Positions 1 through 5,796 of a DNA stretch of 5,799 nucleotides are shown here, one piece after another. Location of the stretch: NCBI GenBank assembly GCA_023393755.1, contig JAEXCA010000251.1, positions 1 to 5,799 on the forward strand, read 5' to 3'. A program made the translations under genes and the position numbers. Each line of letters opens with the position of its first letter. Positions within the stretch are counted from its first letter, which is position 1. Source of the stretch: Actinomycetes bacterium (lineage in GTDB: Bacteria; Actinomycetota; Actinomycetes; Propionibacteriales; Propionibacteriaceae). The notes under the pieces were generated by a model. That model searched no databases and was not told where the DNA came from. It saw only the letters and a program-made list of their open reading frames with translations.

Positions 1-11
1 GGATTGAGCCA

Positions 12-27
12 AGGAACCGTCCCCCGG
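12..27 (+). repeat. Short dispersed repeat copy (AACCGTCCCC motif)
   Basis: AGGAACCGTCCCCCGG here matches 15 of 16 bases at 4640-4655, which is the loop of the hairpin at 4611-4681. Its inner decamer AACCGTCCCC (15-24) recurs exactly at 4665-4674 and, inverted, at 4618-4627. Four related copies in under 6 kb, all outside genes, suggest a dispersed intergenic repeat. This copy has no obvious partner arm inside the window, but it lies at the window edge, so a partner could be missing. The function is unknown. Confidence 0.5.
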
Positions 28-108
28 TCCACGGCGCGTCATCGACACTGCCGCGGCCGGCGGGCCAGGATGGAGTCCTGAGTCATCCCGTCGGAGTCAT
101 GAGGACGC

Positions 109-2136
109 ATGAGCGCAACCGAACCGAGACCACTGATCGCCATGGACGCGCCGGAAGGCGCCGACCGGACGGCCGATCGCCAGGTGGTGATCCGACTCGT
201 CGCGGGCAGCGCCCTGATGCTCTTCCTCGAGCTGGCGCTGATCCGCTGGTTGGGCTCGAACATCGTCCACCTGTCGTACTTCTCGAACTTCGTGCTGCTC
301 GGCTCGTTCCTCGGGATCGGGCTGGGCTTCCTGATCTCCCGGCGGACGTGGAGCATCCTGCCGTGGTCGCCGCTGATCCTGGCGCTGCTGGTGCTGGGCG
401 TCCACCTCTTCCCGGTGACGGTCGACCGCACCGGTAGCGGGATCATCTACTTCACCTCGCTGGCCACCACCGGGCCGCCGGTCTGGCTGGTGCTGCCGGT
501 GGTGTTCCTGCTCACCGCGTCCATCCTGGCCGGGCCGGCCGAGGTGGTCGGACGGTGCTTCGGCAAGCTGCGTCCGCTCACCGCGTACCGGTGGGATCTG
601 GTCGGCTCGCTGCTGGGCATCTCCGGCTTCACCCTGCTCTCCTTCCTGCAGGCGCCGTCGGTGGTCTGGGGGGTGGTGGCGGCGATGCTGTTCGTCGCGC
701 TGATCGCCGGCCGGCCGCGGCTGCTGGCCACGCTGAGCGGGGCGGGGATGGTGGCCGTCCTGATGCTGGAGACGCTCACGCCAGGGGTCTCCTGGTCGCC
801 GTACTACAAGGTGACCACCGAGGACGTCGGGGACGGCATGGTGCTGATCAACGTCAATGGGGTGCCGCATCAGCTGATGGCGCCGGCGCAGTGGAAGCTG
901 GAGCAGGGCGAGGAGATCTACGGCATCCCGTACCAGCGGCGGGCGGGCGAGCTGGGCAACGTCCTGATCGTCGGCGCGGGCTCGGGTTCGGACGTCTCGA
1001 TCGCCCTGGCCGAGGGGGCCCGGCACGTCGACGCGGTCGACATCGACCCGCGGATCCTGCAGATCGGCGCGGAGCGCAACCCCGACCGGGCCTACGACGA
1101 CCCGCGGGTGAGCGTCCACGTCAACGACGGACGGGCATTCCTGCAGTCGACCGACACCAAGTACGACCTGATCCTGTTCGCGCTGCCGGATTCGCTGGCG
1201 CTGGTCAACGGTGCCTCGCAGATCCGGCTGGAGTCGTTCCTGTTCACGCAGGAGGCGCTGGCCGCCGCCCGCGCTCACCTGAACCCCGGCGGGGCGTTCG
1301 CGATGTACAACTACTACCGCGAACAGTGGTTGATCGACCGGCTGGCCGGCACCGCCGAGGCGGCGTTCGGGCACGCCCCCTGCGTCGACCTGTTCGGTGG
1401 CGCCCAGGCGGTGGTCACGGTGGCGGTCGACCCGGCCAACCAGCGTTGCGCGGAGAGCTTCGCGCCGTCCGGCGCGGTGATCGCACCGGCCACCGACAAC
1501 GCGCCCTTCCTGTACTACGCCGGCGGTGGGATCCCGCCGATCTACCTGCTGACACTGGGCGGCATCCTGCTCATCTCGGTGATCGCGGTGCGCTCGCTGG
1601 GCGGCCCGTTCCGGTCGATGCGGCCGTACGCCGACCTGTTCTTCATGGGCGCGGCCTTCCTGCTGCTGGAGACCAAGAACATCGCCACCTTCGCGCTGCT
1701 GTTCGGTACCACCTGGCTGGTGAACGCGCTGGTCTTCGGCGGGGTGCTGGTGGTGGTGCTGGCCGCGGTCGAGACCACCCGAAGGGTCCGGACGCCACCG
1801 CTGCCGGTGGTCTGGGGGCTGATCGCGGCCTCGCTGGCGATCGCCTACATCGTCCAGCCGGAATGGCTGCTGCCGCTGCCCTTCGTGCCCCGGCTGATCG
1901 TGGCGACGCTGCTGGCGTTCGTCCCGATCTTCCTGGCCAATGTCGCCTTCGCCAAGCGGTTCGCCGCCTCGGACGACTCCCAGGGCGCCTTCGGGCTGAA
2001 CCTGCTCGGCTCGGTGGTGGGCGGCTGCCTGGAGTACGCCGCGCTGCTGACCGGCTACAGCAACCTGCTGATCCTGGTGGCCGCGCTCTACCTGCTGGCG
2101 TTCGTACTCACCCCGAGGCGGGCGGCGCTGGGCTGA
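109..2136 (+). CDS. Membrane-embedded spermidine synthase-like (SAM-binding) protein
   Basis: This 675-residue protein has three parts. Residues about 25-222 form six or seven hydrophobic segments. Residues about 228-465 form a Rossmann domain of the spermidine synthase/methyltransferase type. Residues about 474-668 form roughly seven more membrane segments. SAM-binding features are clear: VLIVGAGSGSD (285-295), the acidic AVDIDP turn (309-314) and NDGRAFL (339-345). A TDNAPF motif (462-467) closes the soluble domain. The SpeE motif DxxDP reads ALPDS (358-362), and GGGDGG reads GAGSGS (289-294), so two of the usual active-site aspartates are absent. True polyamine synthesis is therefore doubtful; some other SAM-dependent or sensing role at the membrane is possible. 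The ATG at 109 follows GAGGA (101-105) at only 3 bases and GGAG (93-96) at 12. ATG 142 (Met12) is an alternative start before the first membrane segment. The family call is firm; the substrate is unknown. Confidence 0.85.
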   Translation: MSATEPRPLIAMDAPEGADRTADRQVVIRLVAGSALMLFLELALIRWLGSNIVHLSYFSNFVLLGSFLGIGLGFLISRRTWSILPWSPLILALLVLGVHLFPVTVDRTGSGIIYFTSLATTGPPVWLVLPVVFLLTASILAGPAEVVGRCFGKLRPLTAYRWDLVGSLLGISGFTLLSFLQAPSVVWGVVAAMLFVALIAGRPRLLATLSGAGMVAVLMLETLTPGVSWSPYYKVTTEDVGDGMVLINVNGVPHQLMAPAQWKLEQGEEIYGIPYQRRAGELGNVLIVGAGSGSDVSIALAEGARHVDAVDIDPRILQIGAERNPDRAYDDPRVSVHVNDGRAFLQSTDTKYDLILFALPDSLALVNGASQIRLESFLFTQEALAAARAHLNPGGAFAMYNYYREQWLIDRLAGTAEAAFGHAPCVDLFGGAQAVVTVAVDPANQRCAESFAPSGAVIAPATDNAPFLYYAGGGIPPIYLLTLGGILLISVIAVRSLGGPFRSMRPYADLFFMGAAFLLLETKNIATFALLFGTTWLVNALVFGGVLVVVLAAVETTRRVRTPPLPVVWGLIAASLAIAYIVQPEWLLPLPFVPRLIVATLLAFVPIFLANVAFAKRFAASDDSQGAFGLNLLGSVVGGCLEYAALLTGYSNLLILVAALYLLAFVLTPRRAALG

Positions 2137-2212
2137 CCCGTCGGTGTTCGGCGTCCTGGTGGAGAACAGCTGCGCCAGGTGGACTGAGACGGCGGCGCCC
2201 GGGGTACCCGGC

Positions 2213-2220
2213 GGAGAGGA
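2213..2220 (+). promoter_or_regulatory. Ribosome binding site deciding the acetyltransferase start
   Basis: GGAGAGGA lies 10 bases before the GTG at 2231 and is the best Shine-Dalgarno match in the gap. It argues against the upstream in-frame GTG at 2144, which has no comparable site. The ATG at 2223 is out of frame and meets a stop after three codons. A small stem (CCGGG 2199-2203 with CCCGG 2207-2211, loop GTA) ends 1 base before the site. Confidence 0.6.
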
Positions 2221-2230
2221 TCATGGACGG

Positions 2231-2809
2231 GTGAGGACGCTGCACGAAGTCGACTGGCCCCGACGGACGGCCCGGCTGGAGTTGCGCCCGGCTCGCGCCG
2301 ACGATGCCGGCGAGGTCTGGAGCTGGCACCGCCAGCCCGGGGTGACCCGGTGGATGACCCGGCTCACCCCGGACGAGGAGGCGTTCGCCGCGCACTTCGA
2401 GCTGCGGCTGGACATGACCGTGGTGGGGCTGCTCGACGGCCGGATCGTCGCGTCCACCAAGCTTCAGCCGACCGACGGCTGGGCGCAGGACGAGGTGGCC
2501 GAGCAGGCCCGCGGCCAGTTCTGCGAGGTGGGCTGGGTGCTGGACCCGGCCGTCCAGGGTCAGGGCCTGGGCACCGAGGTGGCCGCGGAGTTGCTCGCGA
2601 TCGCCTTCGAGGGTCTCGGGGTGCGGCGGGTGGTGGCGTACTGCTTCGCCGACAATGTCCCCTCCTGGAAGGTGATGGAGAAGATCGGCATGCGCCGGGA
2701 GGCCCACTTCCGGTCCGAGTCCCTGCACCGCGAGCGGGGTTGGGTGGACGGGTTCGCCTACGCCCTGCTGGCGCAGGAGTGGCGGGAGCGCGGCGCCGGA
2801 CCCGCCTGA
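2231..2809 (+). CDS. GNAT N-acetyltransferase, RimJ/RimL type
   Basis: Starting at GTG 2231, the protein has 192 residues, a normal length for a single-domain GNAT. These enzymes move an acetyl group from acetyl-CoA to an amine on a protein N-terminus or small molecule in the cytosol. The acetyl-CoA pyrophosphate loop is visible as QGQGLGT (109-115), preceded by the beta-strand EVGWVLDP (99-106). The C-terminal motif NVPSWKVMEKIGMRRE (142-157) is typical of the RimJ/RimL-like branch, where Asn and Ser-Trp precede the helix that ends in GM. The N-terminal LELRPARADDAGEVW (16-30) is the usual first strand and helix. An upstream in-frame GTG (2144) would add 29 residues of low-complexity sequence with no family resemblance, so it was not chosen. 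The gene follows the spermidine-synthase-like gene by 94 bases in the same direction and may be co-transcribed. The substrate cannot be told from sequence. Confidence 0.85.
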   Translation: MRTLHEVDWPRRTARLELRPARADDAGEVWSWHRQPGVTRWMTRLTPDEEAFAAHFELRLDMTVVGLLDGRIVASTKLQPTDGWAQDEVAEQARGQFCEVGWVLDPAVQGQGLGTEVAAELLAIAFEGLGVRRVVAYCFADNVPSWKVMEKIGMRREAHFRSESLHRERGWVDGFAYALLAQEWRERGAGPA

Positions 2810-2822
2810 CCGCGCCCGGGTC

Positions 2823-2839
2823 GGCCCGGCTCGCGGGCC
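2823..2839 (+). terminator. Possible hairpin terminator after the acetyltransferase gene
   Basis: GGCCCG (2823-2828) and CGGGCC (2834-2839) form a perfect 6-bp GC stem with loop GCTCG, starting 14 bases after the stop codon. There is no following T-run, so it is not a classical intrinsic terminator. It could act as a U-less terminator or an mRNA 3' end stabiliser, or be chance in GC-rich DNA. Confidence 0.3.
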
Positions 2840-2850
2840 AGTCCCCAGCA

Positions 2851-3013
2851 GACCGCCGATGTTGTCGCTCTCAGCGCAGGGACCGGGCTCGGTGGCGGCC
2901 GGACCGCGGAAGTGGTGGTTGTCAGGAGGGAATCCGGCCTGAGAACCACCAGTTCTGCGGTTCGGCGCGATCCGCGCTGAGACGGATGGCTGGCATCGAC
3001 AAGATCGGCGGTC
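2851..3013. repeat. Nested imperfect palindrome, possible miniature mobile element
   Basis: Three sets of inverted arms nest inside one another. The outer arms are 2851-2867 and 2997-3013 (16 of 17 bases complementary, GACCGCCGAT start). The middle arms are TCTCAGCGC 2869-2877 and GCGCTGAGA 2974-2982, perfect. The inner arms are 2898-2926 and 2938-2966. Unpaired stretches are 2878-2897 on the left, and 2967-2973 and 2983-2996 on the right. The block fills most of the space between two convergent genes and ends 7 bases before the exporter's stop codon. No open reading frame in it looks real. No clear target duplication flanks it. It could be a MITE-like element, a two-way terminator or a structured RNA; the sequence alone does not decide. 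Confidence 0.6.
2898..2966. repeat. Central 29-bp-arm hairpin of the intergenic palindrome
   Basis: Arms 2898-2926 and 2938-2966 are colinear without gaps. 25 of 29 positions are Watson-Crick, two are G-T (2902/2962, 2908/2956) and two are G-G mismatches (2912/2952, 2921/2943). The loop is 11 bases (2927-2937). Arms this long and regular are well beyond chance and would fold into a very stable cruciform or RNA hairpin. There is no T-run on either side. Placed between convergent genes, it could block transcription from both directions. Confidence 0.7.
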
Positions 3014-3020
3014 GGAGTGG

Positions 3021-4406
3021 TCAGTCGACTTCCTCGTCGTCCCTCGTCCGGGCTGGACGGCGGAAGGCGAGCAGGCGGCGCACCTGGGCCAGCGCCAGGG
3101 TGGGTGGTTCGGGACGGGTGAACGCCCACTCCGGGTCGGTCAGCATCCGGGCGCCGGAGAGGCCGGCGATCATGGCGATCACCACCAGCGCTGTGGAGAC
3201 GCCGGATTGCAGCGCGCTCAGCACGTCCGCCTGGTCGAAGTAGAGCAGGGTGCGCAGCGCGGACGAGCCCGGGATGGTAACCAGCACCACCGGCACGGTC
3301 ATGATGATCTTGGTCATGCCGAACCAGCGGGCGACCAGTGCGCAGGCCAGTCCCATCACGAAGCAGACCACGAAGGCGGCGACGTGCGGCTTGACCTCGG
3401 CCTGCAGCAGCGCCGCCCGCAGCACCGCGCCCCCGGCGGCGATCGCGCCCGAGGCCACCGCTGTGGTGAACGGGCTGTTGAACATGGTCGCCCAGCCGAA
3501 CACGGCGAAGAAGCCGGCCAGCAGGATGGCCGTCCACAGCAGCGCCGGATGGGCCTGCAGCGGTGGAACCGGGTCGGGGGAGAGCCCGGCCAGCGAGGCC
3601 ACCACCCAGACCCCGATGGTGATCGCCAGCACCACCATGGCCGCGTAGGCGAGGCGGGGGATGCCGGCCTGCAGGTCGATCCGGGTCAGGTCGAGCCCGG
3701 CGGTGACCAGCGGGAAGCCGGGGATCAGGAAGATGCAGGCACTGATGAAGCCCGCCGCCGTCCGGCTGCTGGGTTCGCCGAGCGCCGCGGTGAGGATGGC
3801 GGCAAAGCCGACGTACAGCCCACTGGCCACCGCCGCCGAGATCAACACGGTGGCCAGGTGGTTGAGCTGCCAGGCCCCCATCTGGCGGTGCAGCCAGTAC
3901 GCCAGGGCGGACGCAGGCAGCACCGCCACGACCTCGCGCCAACCGCCGTCCCCCAGCACGGTGATGGACGCGCAGGCCAGCGCGACCAGGATCACCAGCA
4001 CCCACTGCGGGTAGAGCCGCGGGGTCTTCTCGATCTCGCGCAGCCTGGCGTCCACCTCGGCCACGGTGGCGCGCTCGGGCAGGGTGTTGCCGAGTTCCTG
4101 CAGCATGGCGATCCGGTGCGCGTTCACCCCCGGGTTGGGGATCTCGGCGACCTGGGTGCGGAAGGTGTTGCGACGCCGGACCGACAGCGTGATCGAGGTG
4201 AAGCTGATGTCGGCGTGCAGCCGCTGGATCCCGACCGTGGTGGCGACCTGCTGCATCAACTCCCGGACCCGCAGTCCGCTCGTCCCGGCACCGAGCATCA
4301 GGATGCCGGCCTTCAGCACCACGTCCGAGCGCCGGATCAGATGGGTGGGCTCCAGGGCGTCCTCGTACTCGTGCTCGCTGGGTTCGGCTACCTGCTCACC
4401 ACTCAC
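3021..4406 (-). CDS. ThrE-family threonine/serine exporter
   Basis: This 461-residue protein matches the two-part ThrE layout known from actinobacteria: an N-terminal ThrE domain (DUF1212-like, about 28-273) followed by a ThrE_2 domain (DUF3815-like, about 287-420). Family members export threonine and serine across the inner membrane, driven by the proton gradient. About ten hydrophobic segments begin at residue 135. The preceding 130 residues are soluble, and their VLKAGILMLGAGTSGLRVRE stretch (30-49) and following strands are typical of the family's cytosolic head. A Pro-Gly turn occurs in each half: LIPGFPLVTAGLDL (227-240) and VTIPGSSALR (376-385). The C-terminus is charged and cytosolic-looking. 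The start is GTG at 4406; the next bases upstream have no strong Shine-Dalgarno but do carry a -10-like box, so leaderless translation is possible. The gene converges on the acetyltransferase gene with a 211-base gap. No amino-acid biosynthesis gene is near. Confidence 0.87.
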   Translation of the reverse strand: MSGEQVAEPSEHEYEDALEPTHLIRRSDVVLKAGILMLGAGTSGLRVRELMQQVATTVGIQRLHADISFTSITLSVRRRNTFRTQVAEIPNPGVNAHRIAMLQELGNTLPERATVAEVDARLREIEKTPRLYPQWVLVILVALACASITVLGDGGWREVVAVLPASALAYWLHRQMGAWQLNHLATVLISAAVASGLYVGFAAILTAALGEPSSRTAAGFISACIFLIPGFPLVTAGLDLTRIDLQAGIPRLAYAAMVVLAITIGVWVVASLAGLSPDPVPPLQAHPALLWTAILLAGFFAVFGWATMFNSPFTTAVASGAIAAGGAVLRAALLQAEVKPHVAAFVVCFVMGLACALVARWFGMTKIIMTVPVVLVTIPGSSALRTLLYFDQADVLSALQSGVSTALVVIAMIAGLSGARMLTDPEWAFTRPEPPTLALAQVRRLLAFRRPARTRDDEEVD

Positions 4407-4413
4407 CGTCCCA

Positions 4414-4419
4414 ACGCTA
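4414..4419 (-). promoter_or_regulatory. Possible -10 box for a leaderless exporter mRNA
   Basis: On the minus strand, TAGCGT fits the TANNNT consensus of actinobacterial -10 elements. It ends 7 bases before the GTG start at 4406, so transcription would begin at or next to the start codon. No good -35 element is seen at 17-18 bases upstream, which is common for such promoters. This is inference from spacing only. Confidence 0.35.
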
Positions 4420-4471
4420 GTCGACCTGGGAGGGACCCGAGGACGATTCGTGGGACGAGGGGGACGCCGCT

Positions 4472-4540
4472 CCCTGAGCCTGTCGAGGTGCGCTCCTTTA
4501 GCGTGTCGAAGGGCGTTCCCTGAGCCTGTCGAAGGGCCGA
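4472..4540 (+). repeat. Three 23-base-period units of the CCCTGAGCCTGTCGAAGGG repeat
   Basis: Units begin at 4472, 4495 and 4518, exactly 23 bases apart. The third carries the full CCCTGAGCCTGTCGAAGGG. The first ends in TCGAGGTG, and the second is a variant beginning CCTTTAGCGTGTCGAAGGG. A possible decayed fourth unit (CCCAGCTTGTC) starts at 4544. This 19-mer is a dispersed intergenic repeat in many actinomycete genomes, known to me from general familiarity. Its ends (CCCT/AGGG) are complementary, but the inner part pairs poorly. It lies 66 bases upstream of the exporter's start codon. The function is unknown. Confidence 0.65.
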
Positions 4541-4610
4541 TGTCCCAGCTTGTCAGACCAGGGATGGAGGACGGTGAGAGGTGGAGCTGGGCTCCCAGGA
4601 GGATCCCCGG

Positions 4611-4681
4611 TGGGACAGGGGACGGTTTTCCCGGCGCCCAGGAACCGTCACCCGGCGCCCGAAAAACCGTCCCCTTTCCCA
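4611..4681. repeat. 71-base hairpin carrying AACCGTCCCC motifs
   Basis: Arms 4611-4638 and 4654-4681 pair at 25 of 28 positions. Mismatches are C4616/T4676, C4630/A4662 and C4632/C4660. The loop (4639-4653) itself contains another AACCGTC copy in the same orientation as the right arm. Both arms carry GGGGACGGTTTT or its complement. The structure resembles REP-like elements with a conserved tetramer-and-stem design. It ends 7 bases before the TA duplication of the insertion sequence. No T-run follows on either strand, so a simple terminator is not supported. Confidence 0.65.
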
Positions 4682-4687
4682 GGGCCG

Positions 4688-5752
4688 CTAGTGTCGCGCG
4701 TCTGAATCTCGTTTACGGGTGGCGTGGGGCAGGATGTCGTCGGCGGTTTTGGTCCAGGTGAAGGGGTGGCAACGGTCGTTCCAGCCGGCGATGAAGCGGC
4801 GGATGGTGGTGACCAGCTCGGGGACGCTGTCGAAGCTGCCGCGGCGGATGGCTTGCCTGGTGATGATCCCGAAGAACACCTCGACCATGTTCAGCCAGGA
4901 GCCCGAGGTCGGGGTGAAGTGCAGCGTGATGCGCGGGTTCTTCGCGAGCCATTGGTTGATGTCGTCGTGTTTGTGGGTGTGGTAGTTGTCCACCACGACG
5001 TGGAGCTCGCGGCGGGGGTAGGCGTGGGCGACCTTCTTCAAGAACTCGAGGAACTCGGCTTTGCCGTGCCGGTCGTAGCAGGCGTCGGTCACCTTCCCGG
5101 TGGCAATCTCGAGGGCGGCGAACAAGGTGGTGGTGCCGTTCCGCTTGTAGTCGTGGGTGGCCTTCTCCGGCAGGCCAGGCCGTACCGGCAGGATCGGCGC
5201 GGTCCGGTTCAATGCCTGGATCTGAGACTTCTCATCCACACACAACACGATCGCCTTCTCCGGCGGGTCCAAGTACAGCCCGACCACATCACGAACCTTC
5301 GCCTCCAACTCGGGGTCGGTGGAGAACTTGAACGTCTCGGTCCGCCACGGCTTGATCCCGTACCGGCGCCACGCCCGCGCGACCGTGGCGTCGCCGATGC
5401 CGAGTTGGGCACCCAGCAGCCGGGTCGACCAGTGCGTCACCGCCAGATGCGCCGGCGGCGGCTCCAACGTCGCGGCCAGGATCCCCGCGTCATCGATCGT
5501 CTTCGGCCGCCCGCTCCGCGGCTCGTCATCCAACCCGGCGATCCCCTCAGCCGCGAACCGATCCCGCCACTTGATCACCGTCGGACGCGACACCCCCAAC
5601 CGGCGGGCAGCCTCCGACGTACCCGCCCCGCCAGCGACCGCCAACACGATCCGGGCCCGCTCCGCGTGCCCTGCTGACACCGTCGACGACCGCGTCCACG
5701 ACTCCAAGGTCAACCGGTCGGACTCACTGAGCTCCACAACTGATGATGGCAT
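4688..5752 (-). CDS. IS630-family transposase
   Basis: This intact 354-residue DDE transposase catalyses cut-and-paste movement of its own element. The N-terminal part is a helix-turn-helix region, with TSEAARRLGVSRPTVIKWRD (45-64) as the clearest recognition unit, followed by a second winged-helix-like stretch to about 140. The catalytic core has Asp173 (CVDEKSQ), Asp255 (VVDNYHTHK) and Glu291 (WLNMVEVFF), with 35 residues between the last two, as expected for IS630/Tc1-mariner enzymes. The ATG start at 5752 lies in the loop of an inverted repeat (5742-5763) that may limit translation. The last four residues, DARH, are encoded by the terminal inverted repeat itself, and the TAG stop uses the duplicated target TA plus one flanking base. 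No frameshift or missing motif is seen, so it is probably active or recently so. Confidence 0.93.
   Translation of the reverse strand: MPSSVVELSESDRLTLESWTRSSTVSAGHAERARIVLAVAGGAGTSEAARRLGVSRPTVIKWRDRFAAEGIAGLDDEPRSGRPKTIDDAGILAATLEPPPAHLAVTHWSTRLLGAQLGIGDATVARAWRRYGIKPWRTETFKFSTDPELEAKVRDVVGLYLDPPEKAIVLCVDEKSQIQALNRTAPILPVRPGLPEKATHDYKRNGTTTLFAALEIATGKVTDACYDRHGKAEFLEFLKKVAHAYPRRELHVVVDNYHTHKHDDINQWLAKNPRITLHFTPTSGSWLNMVEVFFGIITRQAIRRGSFDSVPELVTTIRRFIAGWNDRCHPFTWTKTADDILPHATRKRDSDARH
4691..4702 (+). repeat. Left terminal inverted repeat of the insertion sequence
   Basis: GTGTCGCGCGTC is perfectly complementary to 5785-5796. Counting from the flanking CTA, matching continues more weakly to about 29 positions (22 of 29). 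This end also encodes the transposase's last four residues. Confidence 0.9.
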
Positions 5753-5763
5753 GCCCCATCATC
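5742..5763 (-). promoter_or_regulatory. Inverted repeat enclosing the transposase start codon
   Basis: GATGATGG and CCATCATC are perfect 8-base arms around a 6-base loop that contains the ATG start (5750-5752 read on the minus strand). The 5' arm also covers the only purine-rich stretch where ribosomes could bind. An mRNA folded this way would hide the start. A TTGACA hexamer read inward lies at 5770-5775, but no convincing -10 box follows it. The alternative is a protein-binding operator. Confidence 0.5.
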
Positions 5764-5784
5764 CCAGAATGTCAACAAACTAAC

Positions 5785-5796
5785 GACGCGCGACAC
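5785..5796 (-). repeat. Right terminal inverted repeat of the insertion sequence
   Basis: GACGCGCGACAC is the perfect inverse of 4691-4702. It is followed by TA (5797-5798) and G5799, the window's last base. Confidence 0.9.

Larger units (their letters stand above)
4691..5796 (-). mobile_element. Complete IS630-family insertion sequence, 1106 bp
   Basis: The element is bounded by perfect 12-bp inverted repeats GTGTCGCGCGTC and carries one transposase gene that fills almost its whole length. TA occurs directly outside both ends (4689-4690 and 5797-5798), the duplication expected of this family. Base C4688 on the left and G5799 on the right reconstruct a CTAG empty site, the target described for IS630 itself. 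Intact ends, intact gene and intact duplication indicate a recent insertion. The window stops one base after the duplication, so the far flank is not visible. Confidence 0.92.

Noticed and set aside
97..1374. Long antisense reading frame of 425 codons opposite the first gene
   Set aside because: Its protein is rich in Arg, Gln, Asp and His without domains, the pattern of a shadow frame in GC-rich DNA. The sense frame has clear domains and membrane segments.
109..2136. Calling the first gene a polyamine biosynthesis enzyme (speE)
   Set aside because: Two acidic residues of the aminopropyltransferase active site are replaced and the protein is mostly membrane segments. Only the fold is supported.
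2144..2230. Upstream GTG start for the acetyltransferase
   Set aside because: It has no good ribosome site and adds residues unlike the family. GTG 2231 has GGAGAGGA at a suitable distance.
3207..4523. Plus-strand reading frames opposite the exporter (438 and 231 codons)
   Set aside because: Both are low-complexity shadows of the exporter gene, which has recognisable domains and transmembrane pattern on the minus strand.
4472..4540. CRISPR-like array from regularly spaced repeats
   Set aside because: The period is 23 bases with 19-base units, leaving only 4 bases between them. There are no spacers and no cas genes.
4611..4681. Intrinsic terminator for the transposase gene
   Set aside because: The stem is stable, but no T-run follows it on the minus strand. 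Shared motifs elsewhere point to a repeat element instead.
4724..5677. Plus-strand reading frame of 317 codons within the insertion sequence
   Set aside because: It lies antisense to an intact DDE transposase and has no recognisable domain.
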